NCBI GenBank assembly: GCA_965153455.1
Contig: OZ234495.1
Span: forward strand, 5,022,001 to 5,086,000
Source: Sphagnum compactum
Taxonomy: Eukaryota; Bryophyta; Sphagnopsida; Sphagnales
Direction: 5' to 3'
DNA length: 64,000 bases
In this document: positions 1 to 11,986 of the stretch, in pieces
Position numbering within the stretch: the stretch's first letter is position 1
Layout: each line of letters starts with the position of its first letter
Position numbers and translations under genes: made by a program
Notes under the pieces: generated by a model
The model's input: the letters and a program-made list of their open reading frames with translations, nothing else
The model's database searches: none
Told to the model about the DNA's origin: nothing

Positions 1-613
1 AACCCTAAACCACACCACACTAGGCTACCACCACCCACCCAAGTGGAAATGCAAAGCTCGGGCTACCTTTGAATTTGCTTCCTGAATTTCTTGGGCTCTT
101 TTCAGATACGTTGTGGATCTGAAATGAGAGGAGGAGGAACAAAACACATTTTTATTAACCACATCTCACCCCCCCCCTTTTTCACTCTCTCAAATTTTAC
201 CCACACTCGTATTATGAATGAATGAATGGTCTCCGTTCAACGTAATATTTATTCGCAAATGGGTAATAGTGAGTGTTAAGTTTTTTTAATAAATAAATAT
301 GTTTTTAAATAAGTTTATAAATAAATAAATCTTTGATCAAATTCCACTCCCTTTTTGGTGTCATGTTGTACACACACATGCTTATGTTATGTTGGGAAGA
401 CTTTTTTAGATGCCAAGCTGAACAAGAAACACGTTCGAATTAAACAAGAGGGAACCACCACCACGCAAGCAACGAGTTTTCTCATAGTACCACCCATCCA
501 CAAGCTTGTTTAGAGTCCCCTCGTCAAACGAGAGAGAGAGAGATATATAACCCGTCCCATGATCCATTTTCAACTGATAATATCTCTAACCAAGGTGAAT
601 TGAATGAGCGAAG

Positions 614-1365
614 ATATTATTAGTGAAACCGTTGTTTAGCCTAATTTATCTAATAGACTTGACAGTTTTTTTTTGGATAAAAAATCATGAAGAAGAAACA
701 AATCTTCACTATGCAAAAGAATCATGATCAAACCCTATCAAACTAAGCATCATAACCGTGATATGGTTTATCTATCCATAGGGGCAAAGCATAATCAAAT
801 CTTTGATTATGCTTGACTTGAAATTTGCATTCTATCAAACCCTATGGAAAAAAGGATAACCATGATATGGTTTACCTAGCTAGAGGAACATGATCAAATC
901 TTTGATTATGCTTGACTTGAAATTTGCATTCTATCAAATCCTATGAAAAAGGATAATAACCACGATATGGGTTGGATAATAACCATGATATATTATTAGT
1001 GAAACCGTTGTTTAGCCTAATTTATCTAATAGACTTGACAATTTTTTTTGGGATAAAAAATCATGAAGAAGAAAAACAAATCTTCACTATGCAAAAGAAT
1101 CATGATCAAACCCTATCAAACTAAGCATCATAACCGTGATATGGTTTATCTATCCGTAGGGGCAAGCATAATCAAATCTTTGATTAGGCTTGACTTGAGA
1201 TTTGCGTTCTATCAAACCCTAGGAAAAAAGGATCATAACCATGATATGGTTTACCTAGCTAGAGGAACATGATCAAATCTTTGATTATGCTTGACTTGAA
1301 ATTTGCATTCTATCAAATCCTATGGAAAAAGGATAATAACCACGATATGGGTTGGATAATAACCA
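614..1365. repeat. Tandem duplication, two copies of about 376 bp with nested 98-bp repeat
   Basis: The block beginning ATATTATTAGTGAAACCG at 614 recurs at 990, an offset of 376 bases, with very few substitutions (for example the A-run lengths after GAAGAAGAAA). Inside each copy a segment around TTGATTATGCTTGACTTG occurs twice about 98 bases apart (near 802 and 900 in copy 1). The structure is therefore a nested direct repeat. The second copy runs straight into the right arm of a perfect palindrome at 1342-1389; the first copy has only the left arm. Confidence 0.9.
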
Positions 1366-1389
1366 TGGTTATTATCCAACCCATATCGT
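1342..1389. repeat. 48-bp perfect palindrome with no spacer
   Basis: Bases 1342-1365 are the exact reverse complement of 1366-1389, centred on AACCATGGTT at 1361-1370. The pairing stops at 1341/1390 (C opposite C). The left arm is the end of the 376-bp unit and the right arm is found only here. This suggests a larger inverted repeat whose other half was lost, or an inverted duplication at the end of the array. Confidence 0.92.
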
Positions 1390-1610
1390 CGGGGGAATAT
1401 TCCAAACCTGTGGTTAGTAAAATAAAGGCCTGCGCCAATTTCTTTTAGTGTAGTTGGAGGGCACCTTATTTACCAAACTTCAAACCTTCATAAGAGAGGG
1501 CGTTTCGATTTTTTTTAATACACTTACCCTCATTTTTTTTGGGGGGTGACACTTCAAGGGTACCCACCGGATATCAAAGTAAAAATAAAATAAAATAAAA
1601 TAAAATAAAA

Positions 1611-1714
1611 CCTGAGCTCCCTTGGGCTCCATTTTACCCATCAAAAGCCATAATTATTTCATTTTCTTTTACCCATCAAAAGGGTTTGATGGAGCCCAAG
1701 GGAGAGAGCTCAGG
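1611..1714. repeat. Short inverted repeat, MITE-like
   Basis: An arm starting CCTGAGCTCCC at 1611-1632 is matched in inverse orientation at 1689-1714, with a 4-base GAGA insertion in the right arm. Between the arms, TTTACCCATCAAAAG occurs twice (near 1634 and 1669). No target-site duplication could be assigned because an (AAAAT)n run abuts the left arm. It could be a small non-autonomous DNA element or an inverted duplication. Confidence 0.55.
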
Positions 1715-2024
1715 CTAACATAATCAAACCCTTTATTTGGGGGCTCTTGATGACATATATGGTTTTTTAAGTCACAAAAGATTGCCTACACAAGTTACCT
1801 TGCTCTCTATGTATATAGCTGGGAGAAAAATTAAAATTTAAAAAGAGAAAAATAAAGAAAAATTTAAAACTAGAGTTATTAAACACAAAAGCTCTAGTTA
1901 GCTACAGTAGTAATAAATTAAAAAATAATAGTTAATTTTAGTTTTGGAGGGTAGCAAATAATAAAACCAAAAGAGAGAAAAGGGGAGAGGGGAAGAAGAT
2001 ACACACAAACACAGAGTGAGAGAC

Positions 2025-2060
2025 AGAGCTTTATATACAGCACTAGTGCTGTATTACAAA
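2025..2060 (+). promoter_or_regulatory. Candidate core promoter: TATA box overlapping a 20-bp palindrome
   Basis: TTTATATA near 2030-2036 sits about 400 bases before the start codon of the sucrose-phosphate synthase gene. It overlaps a perfect 20-bp palindrome (2035-2054, centred on CACTAGTG). A (GA)n run follows at about 2104-2132, as is common in plant 5' leaders. The position fits a TATA box with a start site near 2065, but no transcript evidence is visible, so this is inference. Confidence 0.4.
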
Positions 2061-2394
2061 ACTGCAAATAGCATCAGAAAGGAGGTCATGGGTGGGTAGG
2101 GGAGAGCGAGAGAGAGAGAGAGAGAGAGAGAGACATGATGGGGTAGGTGATAGAACCAAGTGTTGGTAGTAGTATCACAATTTGGAGCAATTGGGTAGTC
2201 TTCTTTGGAAGCGTTGAGATGTTTGGGGGTTGAGATGGAGAGAGAGAGTGAGGAAGAGAGAAGAATGGGTTGTTGAATTTCTGTTCTATACTAGTTGTTG
2301 GTTTGTTGGGAATTGTTTTGGCGTGTTTGTTCACGAATTGTTGTTGTTGTTGTTGGTAGTCGTGGTGTGTGCGTGTATTTGTTTGTTGCAAAGA

Positions 2395-2431
2395 GATAGA
2401 TAGATAGATCAGATTGATCTATCTATCTATC
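2395..2431 (+). promoter_or_regulatory. Leader hairpin of GATA/TATC repeats just before the start codon
   Basis: Bases 2395-2411 (four GATA units, then CA) are the exact reverse complement of 2415-2431, leaving a 3-base loop (GAT, 2412-2414). The right arm ends 8 bases before the ATG at 2440, and further ATCT units fill the gap. In RNA this would form a 17-bp stem close to the initiation codon. A hairpin so placed would be expected to slow scanning ribosomes. That it does so here is inference. Confidence 0.7.
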
Positions 2432-2439
2432 TATCTATC

Positions 2440-5400
2440 ATGGCCGCTGGGAATGAATGGATCTATAGCTACTTGGAAGCAATACTGGATACTGGGGAGA
2501 GGATCAATGACAGCAGAAAACAGACAGCACTAGGGGAGAAGGATAGCTTCAAAGCTGCCAAGTACTTTGTTGATGAAGTCACTGGCTTTGATGAATCCTC
2601 TCTCTACAGGACTTGGATCAAGGTGAACGAACAACTCTCTCTTCTTTGTTCATGAACTCACTCACTCACTTTCTTCCTTCCCTCCATTTGTCTTCTTAAT
2701 AATAATGAGTTCTTCTCTCTGTTGACTGTTTTTTCCTTCTTCTTCCTCTTCTTCTTCTTTGTCTTTTGGGATTTACCTCTTCTTCTTTTTTGGTTTGGGA
2801 TTGGAAGTTGTAGTGTTCTTCCATGAGAAGAGATGTTGTTGCTACAAGTAATGGTTTCCATATTCCATTTGTAAATTGGGGTGTTGGGTGGGTGACTTCT
2901 AATTCTTATATACTTCATCCCACTCCAATTTGCATTGAGCTCCTTTCTCTCTCTCTCTCTCTTTTTGGGGTGGTTGAGAGCCCATTTTTCTTTTATAGAT
3001 ACCCGACAATTTTGCTTGGTTTGAGAACCCATTTTTCTTTTATAGATACCCGGCAATTTTGCTTGGTTTGAGAACCCATTTTTCTTTTATAGATACCCGA
3101 TAATTTTGCTTGGTTTGAGAACCCATTTTTCTTTTATAGATACCCGACAATTTTGCTTGGTTTGAGAACCCATTTTTCTTTTATAGATACCCGACAATTT
3201 TGCTTGGTTTGAGAACCCATTTTTCTTTTATAGATACCTCACAATTTTACTTGGATTGGGCAAAAAATTTCACTCTAGGCTAAATTGGGATTTGAGCAAT
3301 TTGTGTGCAAATAGTGTTGCAAAATGGACTTTTGAAATTCCTTTTCAAGGGGCGCGGAGGCCGGGTAAGTAAGGAAGGGGGAAGAATTGAGAAGGCTGTA
3401 GAATTGTCCCCAAATACTTATTTAATTTTGAGGTTTTCATTTCAACAAATATTCAAGAATATTCTTGAAAATTCAATATTTTGCTTCACAGTTTTTTGTT
3501 AATGAAGATTTGGGGGGGGGGGGGGGGGAGATTTTCAACATTTTTGGAAATAATTTAATTAGTGTTGAAGCTGCCAAAGGTAGTAGAATATGCAAAGTAA
3601 TTTTTTAGATTTTTTTTTTTGGGAAAAACACGTAATTCTAACATTGCAATGCCGGGACAATTTGGGCATCTTTCTAACTCTGAATTTCTATGGCATTCAT
3701 TGTATGAGAGTTGGTTCATGCGGTTGGTGTGTTCGGGGTCTCTAGAGTTACATGGGTTTGAGTTGGATTTGCGAAATTGGGTCTTTTTATGATGCAATTC
3801 ACTCCGTGCTATGGCATCAAAAAAAAAAGTTTAAGAATAAATTGTGATTTTAATTTTTTTTGGGCTTGTGGTGGGTTGTTGTTCCAGGCTTCATCCATGC
3901 GGAGTTCACAAGAACGAAGCCTCCGTATGGAGTCTTTGTGTTGGCGAATTTGGCACATTGCACGGAAGAAAAGATTGGTAAAATGACGAAGCGAGCAATT
4001 TTTTTTTCTCCCCCAAAACATGTTTGATTATTTATTTATTTTCTTTCAATTGTCATGTATGAATTTATTTTTTCGGTCGCCACATTAAAATTAGATTTTT
4101 TATTTCAAATTTTTTTGGCCCCTCAAGTTGCATGTATTAACTTTCCGGTCACACACTAGAAATTTAAAATTATTATTTCTTTTTTCTTTTTTTCTTTCGG
4201 TCACATGTATCCGACCTATGATGACTCATGTCCAACACTAATTAATTCCTAAGAGGGCAAGCCGGAAAAAAAAAGAAGTGAGAGCAATTTTCCAAAATTC
4301 TAAATGATCTAACCCAAGATAATTTTGAAATTTAGCAGTGGATTAAGCATATTTAGTTAGAAAGACTATTTTTAAAATTTTGAACTATTTAGATTGGGGC
4401 TCTTTGACCCTTTTTTTTTCAAAAAATAAAAATAAAATTTGGCAAGATTTGTTGAATATGAATCATAGATATGGTAACAATTTTTCGGTCCAATTTTACG
4501 GTCAATTGAAAAGTTATGTTGTTTTGTTGTAGATCGAGTGGCAAGATGCACATAAGTTGGCGCAACGGCACATGGAGCGTGAGCAAGGGCGCAAAGTTGC
4601 CACCGAAGAGATGTGGGATTACTTATCCGAAGGCGAGAACAAGGAGACCACCACGGGCATGGAATCGAGTATACCCAAGGCGACTAATGGTGCCTCCTCC
4701 CCACTCCTCTTGGCCGATGGTCAGGCGAATAAAAAAAAGCTCGAGAAGGCGAAGGAGGAGACCATTTTCGATAAACGCTTGTACATTGTTTTGATCAGGT
4801 GTGCCGAAAGTACTACGCTACAAAAATTCCAACCCAAGATCGGAATTTTTCTCTCTCTTAAAGGGCAATTTTTATTAAAAAAAACAATTAGAAAATAAAA
4901 TACCCGAAAATTGATGATACCCGTTACGCTCATGGATTTCACAAAAGCATATGGTTCTTACGGGAAGCTAAACCAAATTGTGAATGAATGTGCATTGCAT
5001 GCCCCTTAAATCCTTTGAAAATACAGGGTTTATCACATATGGGGGGGAGGGGGGGAACTCGGGTTGGCATTACTAAATCCAAATCTTCTTATTTTCAAGA
5101 TTATGTTATGGGTCCAACATTCAAATCTTCTTATTTTCAAGATTATGTTGTGGGTCCAACATTCAAATCTTCTTATTTTCAAGATTATGTTATGTGTCAT
5201 GGCATTTGAGTGCAGCTTGCATGGCTTGGTTCGGGGAGAAAATATGGAGTTGGGTCGGGATTCCGACACCGGAGGGCAGGTGGGTTTCTCTCCATGTTTG
5301 GGCAGTTCTTCGATTTTTTTGAAAAACCGCCCGGTTCCGGTTCCGGTTCCGGTTACTTCGAAGGAAATTTGGAATCTAAAGAGTCGCCAGTTCCGTTTGT

Positions 5401-8400
5401 TTCAAAACCCTTAAAGAACTCGCGATTTTCATGGGAGAACTCACGGTTCTCAGCCGGTTCTTTGACGTTTCCATATTCTTGAGAACCATGATTATATACC
5501 GAAGTCGTTCCTTTGGAATTTTGAGAAACCGGTGGGTAAATGGGTCATATGCATAGGCTGATAACCGACAAGTATCCGTCCCTATTGGGTTGAGACCCGT
5601 CATGCACGACCTTTGACAAAAGGGCTTAGGGGCAATTTAGTTGCGATTTAAGTGTTTTTTTTTCTTCGAGTTCGTATTATAACTTATGATATGGAAAAAT
5701 TTCTCTGAAATTTGTGAAGGGTCGGTCGGTTGGTGGTGATTTTGGGAGGGAATAGGTAAAGTATGTGGTGGAGTTTGCAAGAGCACTTGCCCTGATGCCG
5801 GAAGTGTACCGAGTCGATTTACTCACCCGACAAATTTGCGACCCCGAGGTCGATTGGAGCTATGGCGAGCCCACGGAAATGTTGAGTTCGGGGACAAATT
5901 ATGACGGTGAAGGTGGCGAGAGTAGTGGCGCTTACATTGTCCGTATTCCATGTGGACCCAGGTTAATACTACTCTAGCAGGTTACAAGATTTTGCAATTG
6001 CAAAGATGGTGTCCAACCCCCCCAAACAATCAACCCAAGATAACTTAATTAATTGGGGCATAAAATTTCAACAAAATCAAGTTTGCTAATTGTTAATTAA
6101 CAAGTTGCTAATTTATACTAAATTTTTTGCTAATTAAGAAAAATAAAAAATCCAAACAATTAACAAGAGTTTCAACCTTTTTTGTTTAGTTGTGGTAAAT
6201 CAAGTATGCTCATTGCTGCTAATCAACAAGTTGCTAATGAAGAAAAACAGCTGTGCACCCCAGAGAAAACAGAGTAATAAACATGATTTGACGACTACTC
6301 CTTCCTGTTATTTCTATTTGGTCGATCATAATGATTGGTTCAAGTGGTTCGCTATTAGTAGTCTCCCCCCCCCCTATTTGGAGTCCCAATTTTAGTTTTA
6401 TGGGCAGGGCTGTGAGAAATATTTCTTGAGGGTCACATACTGAGCACCGCTGAGGATGCTCTTCTAATAAGTACACCTTCATAGAATTTTTTTTTGGGTG
6501 GTGGTTGATTTTTGTGGGCTAACTTATACCCACTTTGGTGGTACAGGGAACAATACCTTCGGAAGGAGCTCCTTTGGCCTTATGTACAAGAGTTTGTGGA
6601 CGGTGCACTCGCACATGTGCTCAACATGGCGCGAGTGCTGGGCGATCAGATTCCGGGCGGAGAGCACATTTGGCCCCACGTAATACACGGTCACTATGCC
6701 GATGCCGGTGACACGGCGGCATTGTTGTCGGGGGCTTTGAATGTGCCCATGGTACTCACGGGTCACTCGTTGGGGAGAAACAAGCTCGAGCAGCTGCTGA
6801 AGCAAGGCCGTCAATCGAAGGAAGATATCAACTCCTTCTACCGAATCATGCGCCGCATCGAAGCCGAGGAATTGTCACTCGATGCCGCCGAGTTAGTCAT
6901 CACAAGTACCAAACAAGAGATCGAGGAGCAATGGGGCTTGTACGACGGATTCGATGTCAAGTTGAAGCGAGTGTTACGAGCAAGAGCTCGACGAGGTGTT
7001 AGTTGCCATGGTCGCTACATGCCCCGTATGGTGGTATGTTATGTTTTCTTCTCTTCTTGGCTTTTTCGCCCTCCTTGGAATTAGTGTTTTTTTTTTTTCC
7101 CCCTCTCCATTTTCTCATGTAGCATCATTAGGTATAATTAATTGCAAGCAAGATTTAGCAAGAAAGAATTGGTGATATGTTTGTTAAAAAATGCCCCAAA
7201 ATTAAGAATTGTGTTGAAATGTAACGAAATTTTCTCCCAACATTTTTGCTTTCTCCAAAAAAAATTTATAATTTTTCTTAAAGGGAATTTATGACAGATT
7301 ATTCTTTTTTTTAAAATTACATCCTTTTCCTTTTCCTCAAGAATTTTCCACGGTAAAATTTTTTTTAAATATTAAAAAAAAATTAAAAAAAAAAAAAAAC
7401 CACATTCTAGTTGATCGACAATTGTGATTATTTACAAGAAATTTTCGGCACCCAATTAATTGCAGGTGATACCACCGGGGATGGATTTTAGCACGGTGGT
7501 TGTTGCGGATGCGGGTGATGTGGTCGAAGGCGAGGTTGATTCGGTCACATTCACGGGTGATGCCACGAGTGTGGTACCGGTCTCACCCCGCGCCAATCCT
7601 CCAATTTGGGATGAGGTGCAATTCCGAACTCCCACCCATCATCTCATGTACAATTAATTGTGGGTTCAAAGATCCAAATGTATTATAAAAAAAAAGGGAG
7701 CAAGGAAAAAATTGTGTTGCATAGATATATATATATATATATATATATATTCTCCTTTCTTTTGCTTTTTTTTTTTCTTTTGAATGTTTTTTTCTTGAGT
7801 CTACATATTATGGGAAGAAGCTTTGGCCTTTGTTTGAGATCTAGAGAGGAGAAAGAACTTGATTCATGGAGATATTCAATGTGTTCGTATGCATAACTTT
7901 CTCTCTTGTTTGTGGTTTTTTTTAGTTGGCCTTGCCTACTACCAAAGCAAGGATATTGTTGTGTTTAGATTCATTATAGAGTATAGTAGCTTAAGGGATT
8001 TTGGGCCTTACTAGGTAATAATAATAGGTCTAGTTTTATATGAGGATTTTTGAAAGATGATATCTTGGCTTGTGTTGAAACTTGAGCTTGGTTATAGAGT
8101 TATAATATCTTGAAGGATTTTGGTTTGTTTTAGAGGATTGTTTTGAACAATCATATTTTTGCATGGTGAAAAATATTTGAGTTTTCATAATTCTTCTTTT
8201 GTCTTAAGATACTTTTCTCATGTAAATGACAAGGCGAGAGTGTGACACACCCCCCTTGTTGGTGATGTGCAAACTAGATTATGCGATTCTTCACCAACCC
8301 GCACAAGCCCATGATTTTGGCGCTTGCACGACCCGACCCCAAAAAGAACATCACAACACTCTTGAAGGCTTTTGGCGAGTGTGGGCCATTGCGCGAATTG

Positions 8401-11400
8401 GCAAATCTGGTATTTCCACCCTCACATTCTCTCTTTCTCTCTCTTCCATTATTTCTCTTTGACTCAAAACCAATGAAGGATCATCATCTGAAATGGGTAG
8501 CAATTTTGTTTCTCCTAAAGAGAATTACTCAACATCTCATTTCATTTCACCCAATTTTCTCCACCACCCAACTCATACAATTTGTATTAAGACATTGTTT
8601 TCTAGCAAAGCACTTTGTAGAACATAGATTTTTTTCCAAAGTAGTAAGAAAACCCAAAATTCTTTTGTGTGAGGAACAGACATTGATCATGGGCAATCGC
8701 GATGACATTGAGCAAATGTCAGGCAGCAATGGAGTAGTTCTAACCTCAGCACTGAAGCTGATTGATAAGTATGATCTCTATGGCCAAGTCGCTTATCCCA
8801 AGCACCACAAGCAGTCTGATGTACCTGAAATCTACCGACTCGCAGCAAAAACCAAGGTTTTATTCATTTGCATCTTCCCCATACGAAAGAAGCATCAGAT
8901 TCTTCATCTCTAGATTTTACAAGTTTTTGCAAAGTCTTATCAAATGTGTATGAAGTGGAGAGCACTTCTTCAAACTTCACACATTCATATCAATTCACAA
9001 TGACATTACAAAAATGTACATTTCTCCAAGAGCATCCATCATCCTCCAACTAATTTCTTTGTTAAAATGGGTCATGTATTTTGCAGGGTGTGTTTATCAA
9101 CCCTGCTTTGGTGGAGCCATTTGGTCTGACACTTATTGAGGTACATCTTAAAAGGAAATTTTACTTGATGGGTCCTTTTACACAAATCAAAAGGAACTTG
9201 GGATTTTATTGCAACAATCTTCTCACATTCAATGCTGCCAGAAAAACATTTAACATTTCAAGTATTGCACTCTTGATCCAGCTTTTGTTGTTGTTATATG
9301 GAGTGTAACAAGTCTTAGCACCTAATTTGCTTGCTTCCTCTCCTCGTTCACAACTAAGTCCATGAGAGAGAGTTGTGGGGAAAGATGGTGTGAGTCAATG
9401 CATGTGCAAGTCACAAATTTTCATTTTTAATTGTGTATTTGGATTTAGGCGGCAGCACATGGTTTGCCAATGGTGGCCACGAAAAATGGAGGCCCTGTTG
9501 ACATTCATAAGGTTTTGCTTTCTGACCCATCAAACTATGGCCTAATTGAAAGTGAAAGTGTGATTGCATACTACATAAATGCCAACTAGCAAATAAGCCC
9601 AACAATTCAATTAGAAGTCAAGCTCCGTGTATTTTGTAATAAGCTTTTTCTCATATATAGTCTGTTTTTTTCCTCATGTGCCACAAAAGTTTCAAGGTGG
9701 TACTAATAATAATAATAATTGCTTTATTGCAACTTCATGTTTTATGACATTATTTCCATATAACATTTGGTATGATTGTCATGATGTTAAAGGAAACGTA
9801 AAACTTGTAATAATCTCTTTTCATAGTTTGTCTTCTTTTAAACGACAATTTGTCACAAAAGGTCCAAGGTTAATATTTCCTTGTAACATTTGGTATGATT
9901 GTCATGATGTTGATGGAAACATTACACCATGAACTCATTTCAAGGACAAAGTACATAACTTCTCAATGTCATTGCAATGTGTAAGAAAGAGTTTACAATT
10001 GAGAATTTTGGATTGTATGGACTTTTATTATATTTCAATAAAGGGAGGAAGGATTTATGAGTGGTTGGGTGGGTGGGTGGGTGCGCGTTTGTTGTAGACA
10101 TTGAGCAATGGGTTACTAGTAGACCCACATGATGGTGATGAAATTTCTAAAGCTCTATTGAAGCTAGTGTCGGATCGTGCACTATGGACTTTATGCCGCA
10201 AGAATGGGCTTCGCAACATTCATCAATATTCATGGCCTGAACATTGTCGCACTTATCTGACCCGCATTGCTCAATGTCGCATGCGACAACCACAGTGGCA
10301 AACAAACACGTCTGAAGATGGGAAAGATGATGATGAATCCCAAGGGGATTCACTACGTGATGCCCGTGATGTATCATTACGATTGTCAGTGGATGGGGAC
10401 AAGCTTGGACATGATATTTCATTGTCCAATCCTGGTGAATTGGAACGAGCTTTGCGTGCACAAAATAATTTTGCACACAAAAATTCCAATGGCAGTGCAA
10501 ATGAAGTTGCAGGAAAACCAGAATCGGGGAAGCGCTCCCACACTGGTCGATTGGAGCCAACTCATGAGGATGATTCTTCAAGTATAGATGTAGCTGCTTA
10601 TAAATCAAGCACCACAATAGGGCCATTATCAAAGGCCCACATGTTGAAAAGGCGAAAACGTCTTTTGGTGATTGTGGTTGATAGCTACAATTCATCTTTG
10701 GAAAATCCAAGTGAGACATTAGTGAAGATGATTCAAGAGATTGTGAAGACAATTCGAATCATGGAGTCACATCATGTGCGATCCACCACTGGCTTAATCT
10801 TATCATCTGCATTTTCTGTATCGGAGATAATGACAACCTTGACATCAAATGGAGTGTCACCCCATGATTTTGATGCTCTTGTTTGTGGTAGTGGAAGTGA
10901 AGTCTACTATCCAGCTGAATCGGGCATTGAGACTGAGTTGCAAGCGGATGCCGACTATCAATCCCACATCGATTATCGTTGGGGATACAATGGGCTTCGC
11001 AAAACCATGCCTCGTATAACATCTCTTGATGGGGATGTTGAAAGTAAAAATCCAATTTTCATTGAAGATGAAGAGACATGTAATCCACATTGTCTTGCAT
11101 ACCGACTCACTAAACCTGATTCTGTAAGCACCACCCTTTTGAAAGTCATCATGTCTTGTTCAAAGAGTTTCAAATTATACATATATGAAATCAATCTTGA
11201 ATTGGGTTTAAACCAAGGTTTAAATTAGTGCAAATATTGAGCTTGTGATGATGAATGGGAAGATGGGATGGATTCAATGGGTTTTGTAGGGACTGCCAGT
11301 GGATCAAATAAGACAACGCCTGCGTATGCGCGGGTTGCGTTCCCATGTCATGTATACCCATAATGGATCTCGTCTTCATGTCTTGCCCTTGTTGGCTTCT

Positions 11401-11986
11401 CGTTCCCAAGCTCTTCGGTAAACTTCACCCCACCTTTCCACCCCTTTGACATCTAGTATGATATCTAGTTTGTCTATGTTCATGGAGATAACATTCAAAA
11501 ATAAAAAATTGATGTCAAAACCCTTAAACCTCCCCCCTCCTCCTCCCTCCTTGAAGACAAAACAATTTTTAATGTGAAATTTATTTGCACTTCACAATAT
11601 GAAGATTTTTGTGAAAAAATCACTAAAAGATTCAAAAAAATTGTGGCAAAATACCAATTGAATGAACTTTCATAAGAATATTACTCAAAACTTTTATACT
11701 CAAACCTTTTTTTTTTGGTGGCAGATACTTCTTTGCACGATGGAATGTGGATGTGGCACATATGTTTGTGGTGGTTGGGGAAACGGGTGATACAGATTAT
11801 GAGGAATTGTTGGGGGGTAATCACAAGACAATGGTTGTGAAAGATGCAGTACAAGTGGGATCGGAGAGCAAGTTGAGGGCACCAGGCAATTATGACAGGT
11901 CTGACATCGCACCTCTTGAAGCCCCTAATGTCATCACCACTGATATTAGTTCACTATGTGAAGACATAGTCAATGCTCTCAAGTAA
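2440..11986 (+). CDS. SPS: Sucrose-phosphate synthase, 14 exons, intact
   Basis: Makes sucrose-6-phosphate from UDP-glucose and fructose-6-phosphate in the cytosol, the committed step of sucrose synthesis. Exons, all with GT-AG borders and matching phases: 2440-2622, 3888-3977, 4533-4798, 5216-5279, 5756-5961, 6547-7033, 7466-7615, 8278-8409, 8680-8856, 9087-9140, 9449-9511, 10098-11123, 11290-11417, 11725-11986. They join to 3,288 nt, or 1,095 aa, close to the usual 1,050-1,080. Landmarks: N-terminal [20 protein letters not shown] (about 193-201); HGHYADAG (about 317-324); [31 protein letters not shown]; and EPFGLTLIE with the GT-B E-x7-E pair (E595, E603). The C-terminal third resembles sucrose-phosphate phosphatase, but its first motif reads VVDSYN rather than DxDxT, as in other SPS proteins. 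The linker in exon 3 has no R-x-x-S-x-D context like the Ser158 site of angiosperm SPS. No stop or frameshift was seen. Confidence 0.96.
2976..3257. repeat. Minisatellite, six 47-bp copies in intron 1 of the SPS gene
   Basis: Copies start at 2976, 3023, 3070, 3117, 3164 and 3211, exactly 47 bases apart. Each contains CCCATTTTTCTTTTATAGAT followed by ACCCGACAATTTTGC or a close variant. Copies 2 and 4 differ by single bases (CGGCAA, CGATAA) and the last is degenerate. The array lies about 350 bases inside the 1.27-kb first intron. Confidence 0.93.
5081..5206. repeat. Three 42-bp tandem copies directly upstream of an SPS splice acceptor
   Basis: Units start at 5081, 5123 and 5165 and carry AAATCTTCTTATTTTCAAG then ATTATGTTATGGGTCC with small changes. 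The third unit ends about 10-20 bases before the real exon 4 acceptor (AG at 5214-5215). Each unit has a pyrimidine-rich run ending in AG and so looks like a decoy 3' splice site. Confidence 0.9.
7923..7996 (+). repeat. Partial copy of the foldback-element terminal repeat inside SPS intron 7
   Basis: This segment (TTGGCCTTGCCTAC through GAGTATAGTAG) matches about 70 bases of the 150-bp terminal inverted repeat of the element at 37007-37800, with small indels in the middle of the CCTTGCC/GGCAAGG palindrome. I see no second inverted copy in this intron. It is probably a relic of a related insertion. Confidence 0.75.

Larger units (their letters stand above)
1..2030. other. 5' flanking region of the sucrose-phosphate synthase gene
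   Basis: No coding region is supported here. The stretch is AT-rich and holds a tandem 376-bp duplication (614-1365), a 48-bp perfect palindrome (1342-1389), an (AAAAT)n run near 1580-1610 and a short inverted repeat (1611-1714), each listed separately. The 69-codon open frame at 1063-1272 lies entirely inside the second copy of the duplication and has no family resemblance. I treat it as chance. Confidence 0.7.

Noticed and set aside
1-10. AACCCTAAAC at the start, telomere-like
   Set aside because: A single unit; no telomeric array follows.
1063-1272. 69-codon frame upstream of the SPS gene
   Set aside because: Lies in the duplicated 376-bp unit and is interrupted in the sister copy.
10147-10752. 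201-codon minus-strand frame
   Set aside because: Shadow of the long SPS exon 12 on the opposite strand.
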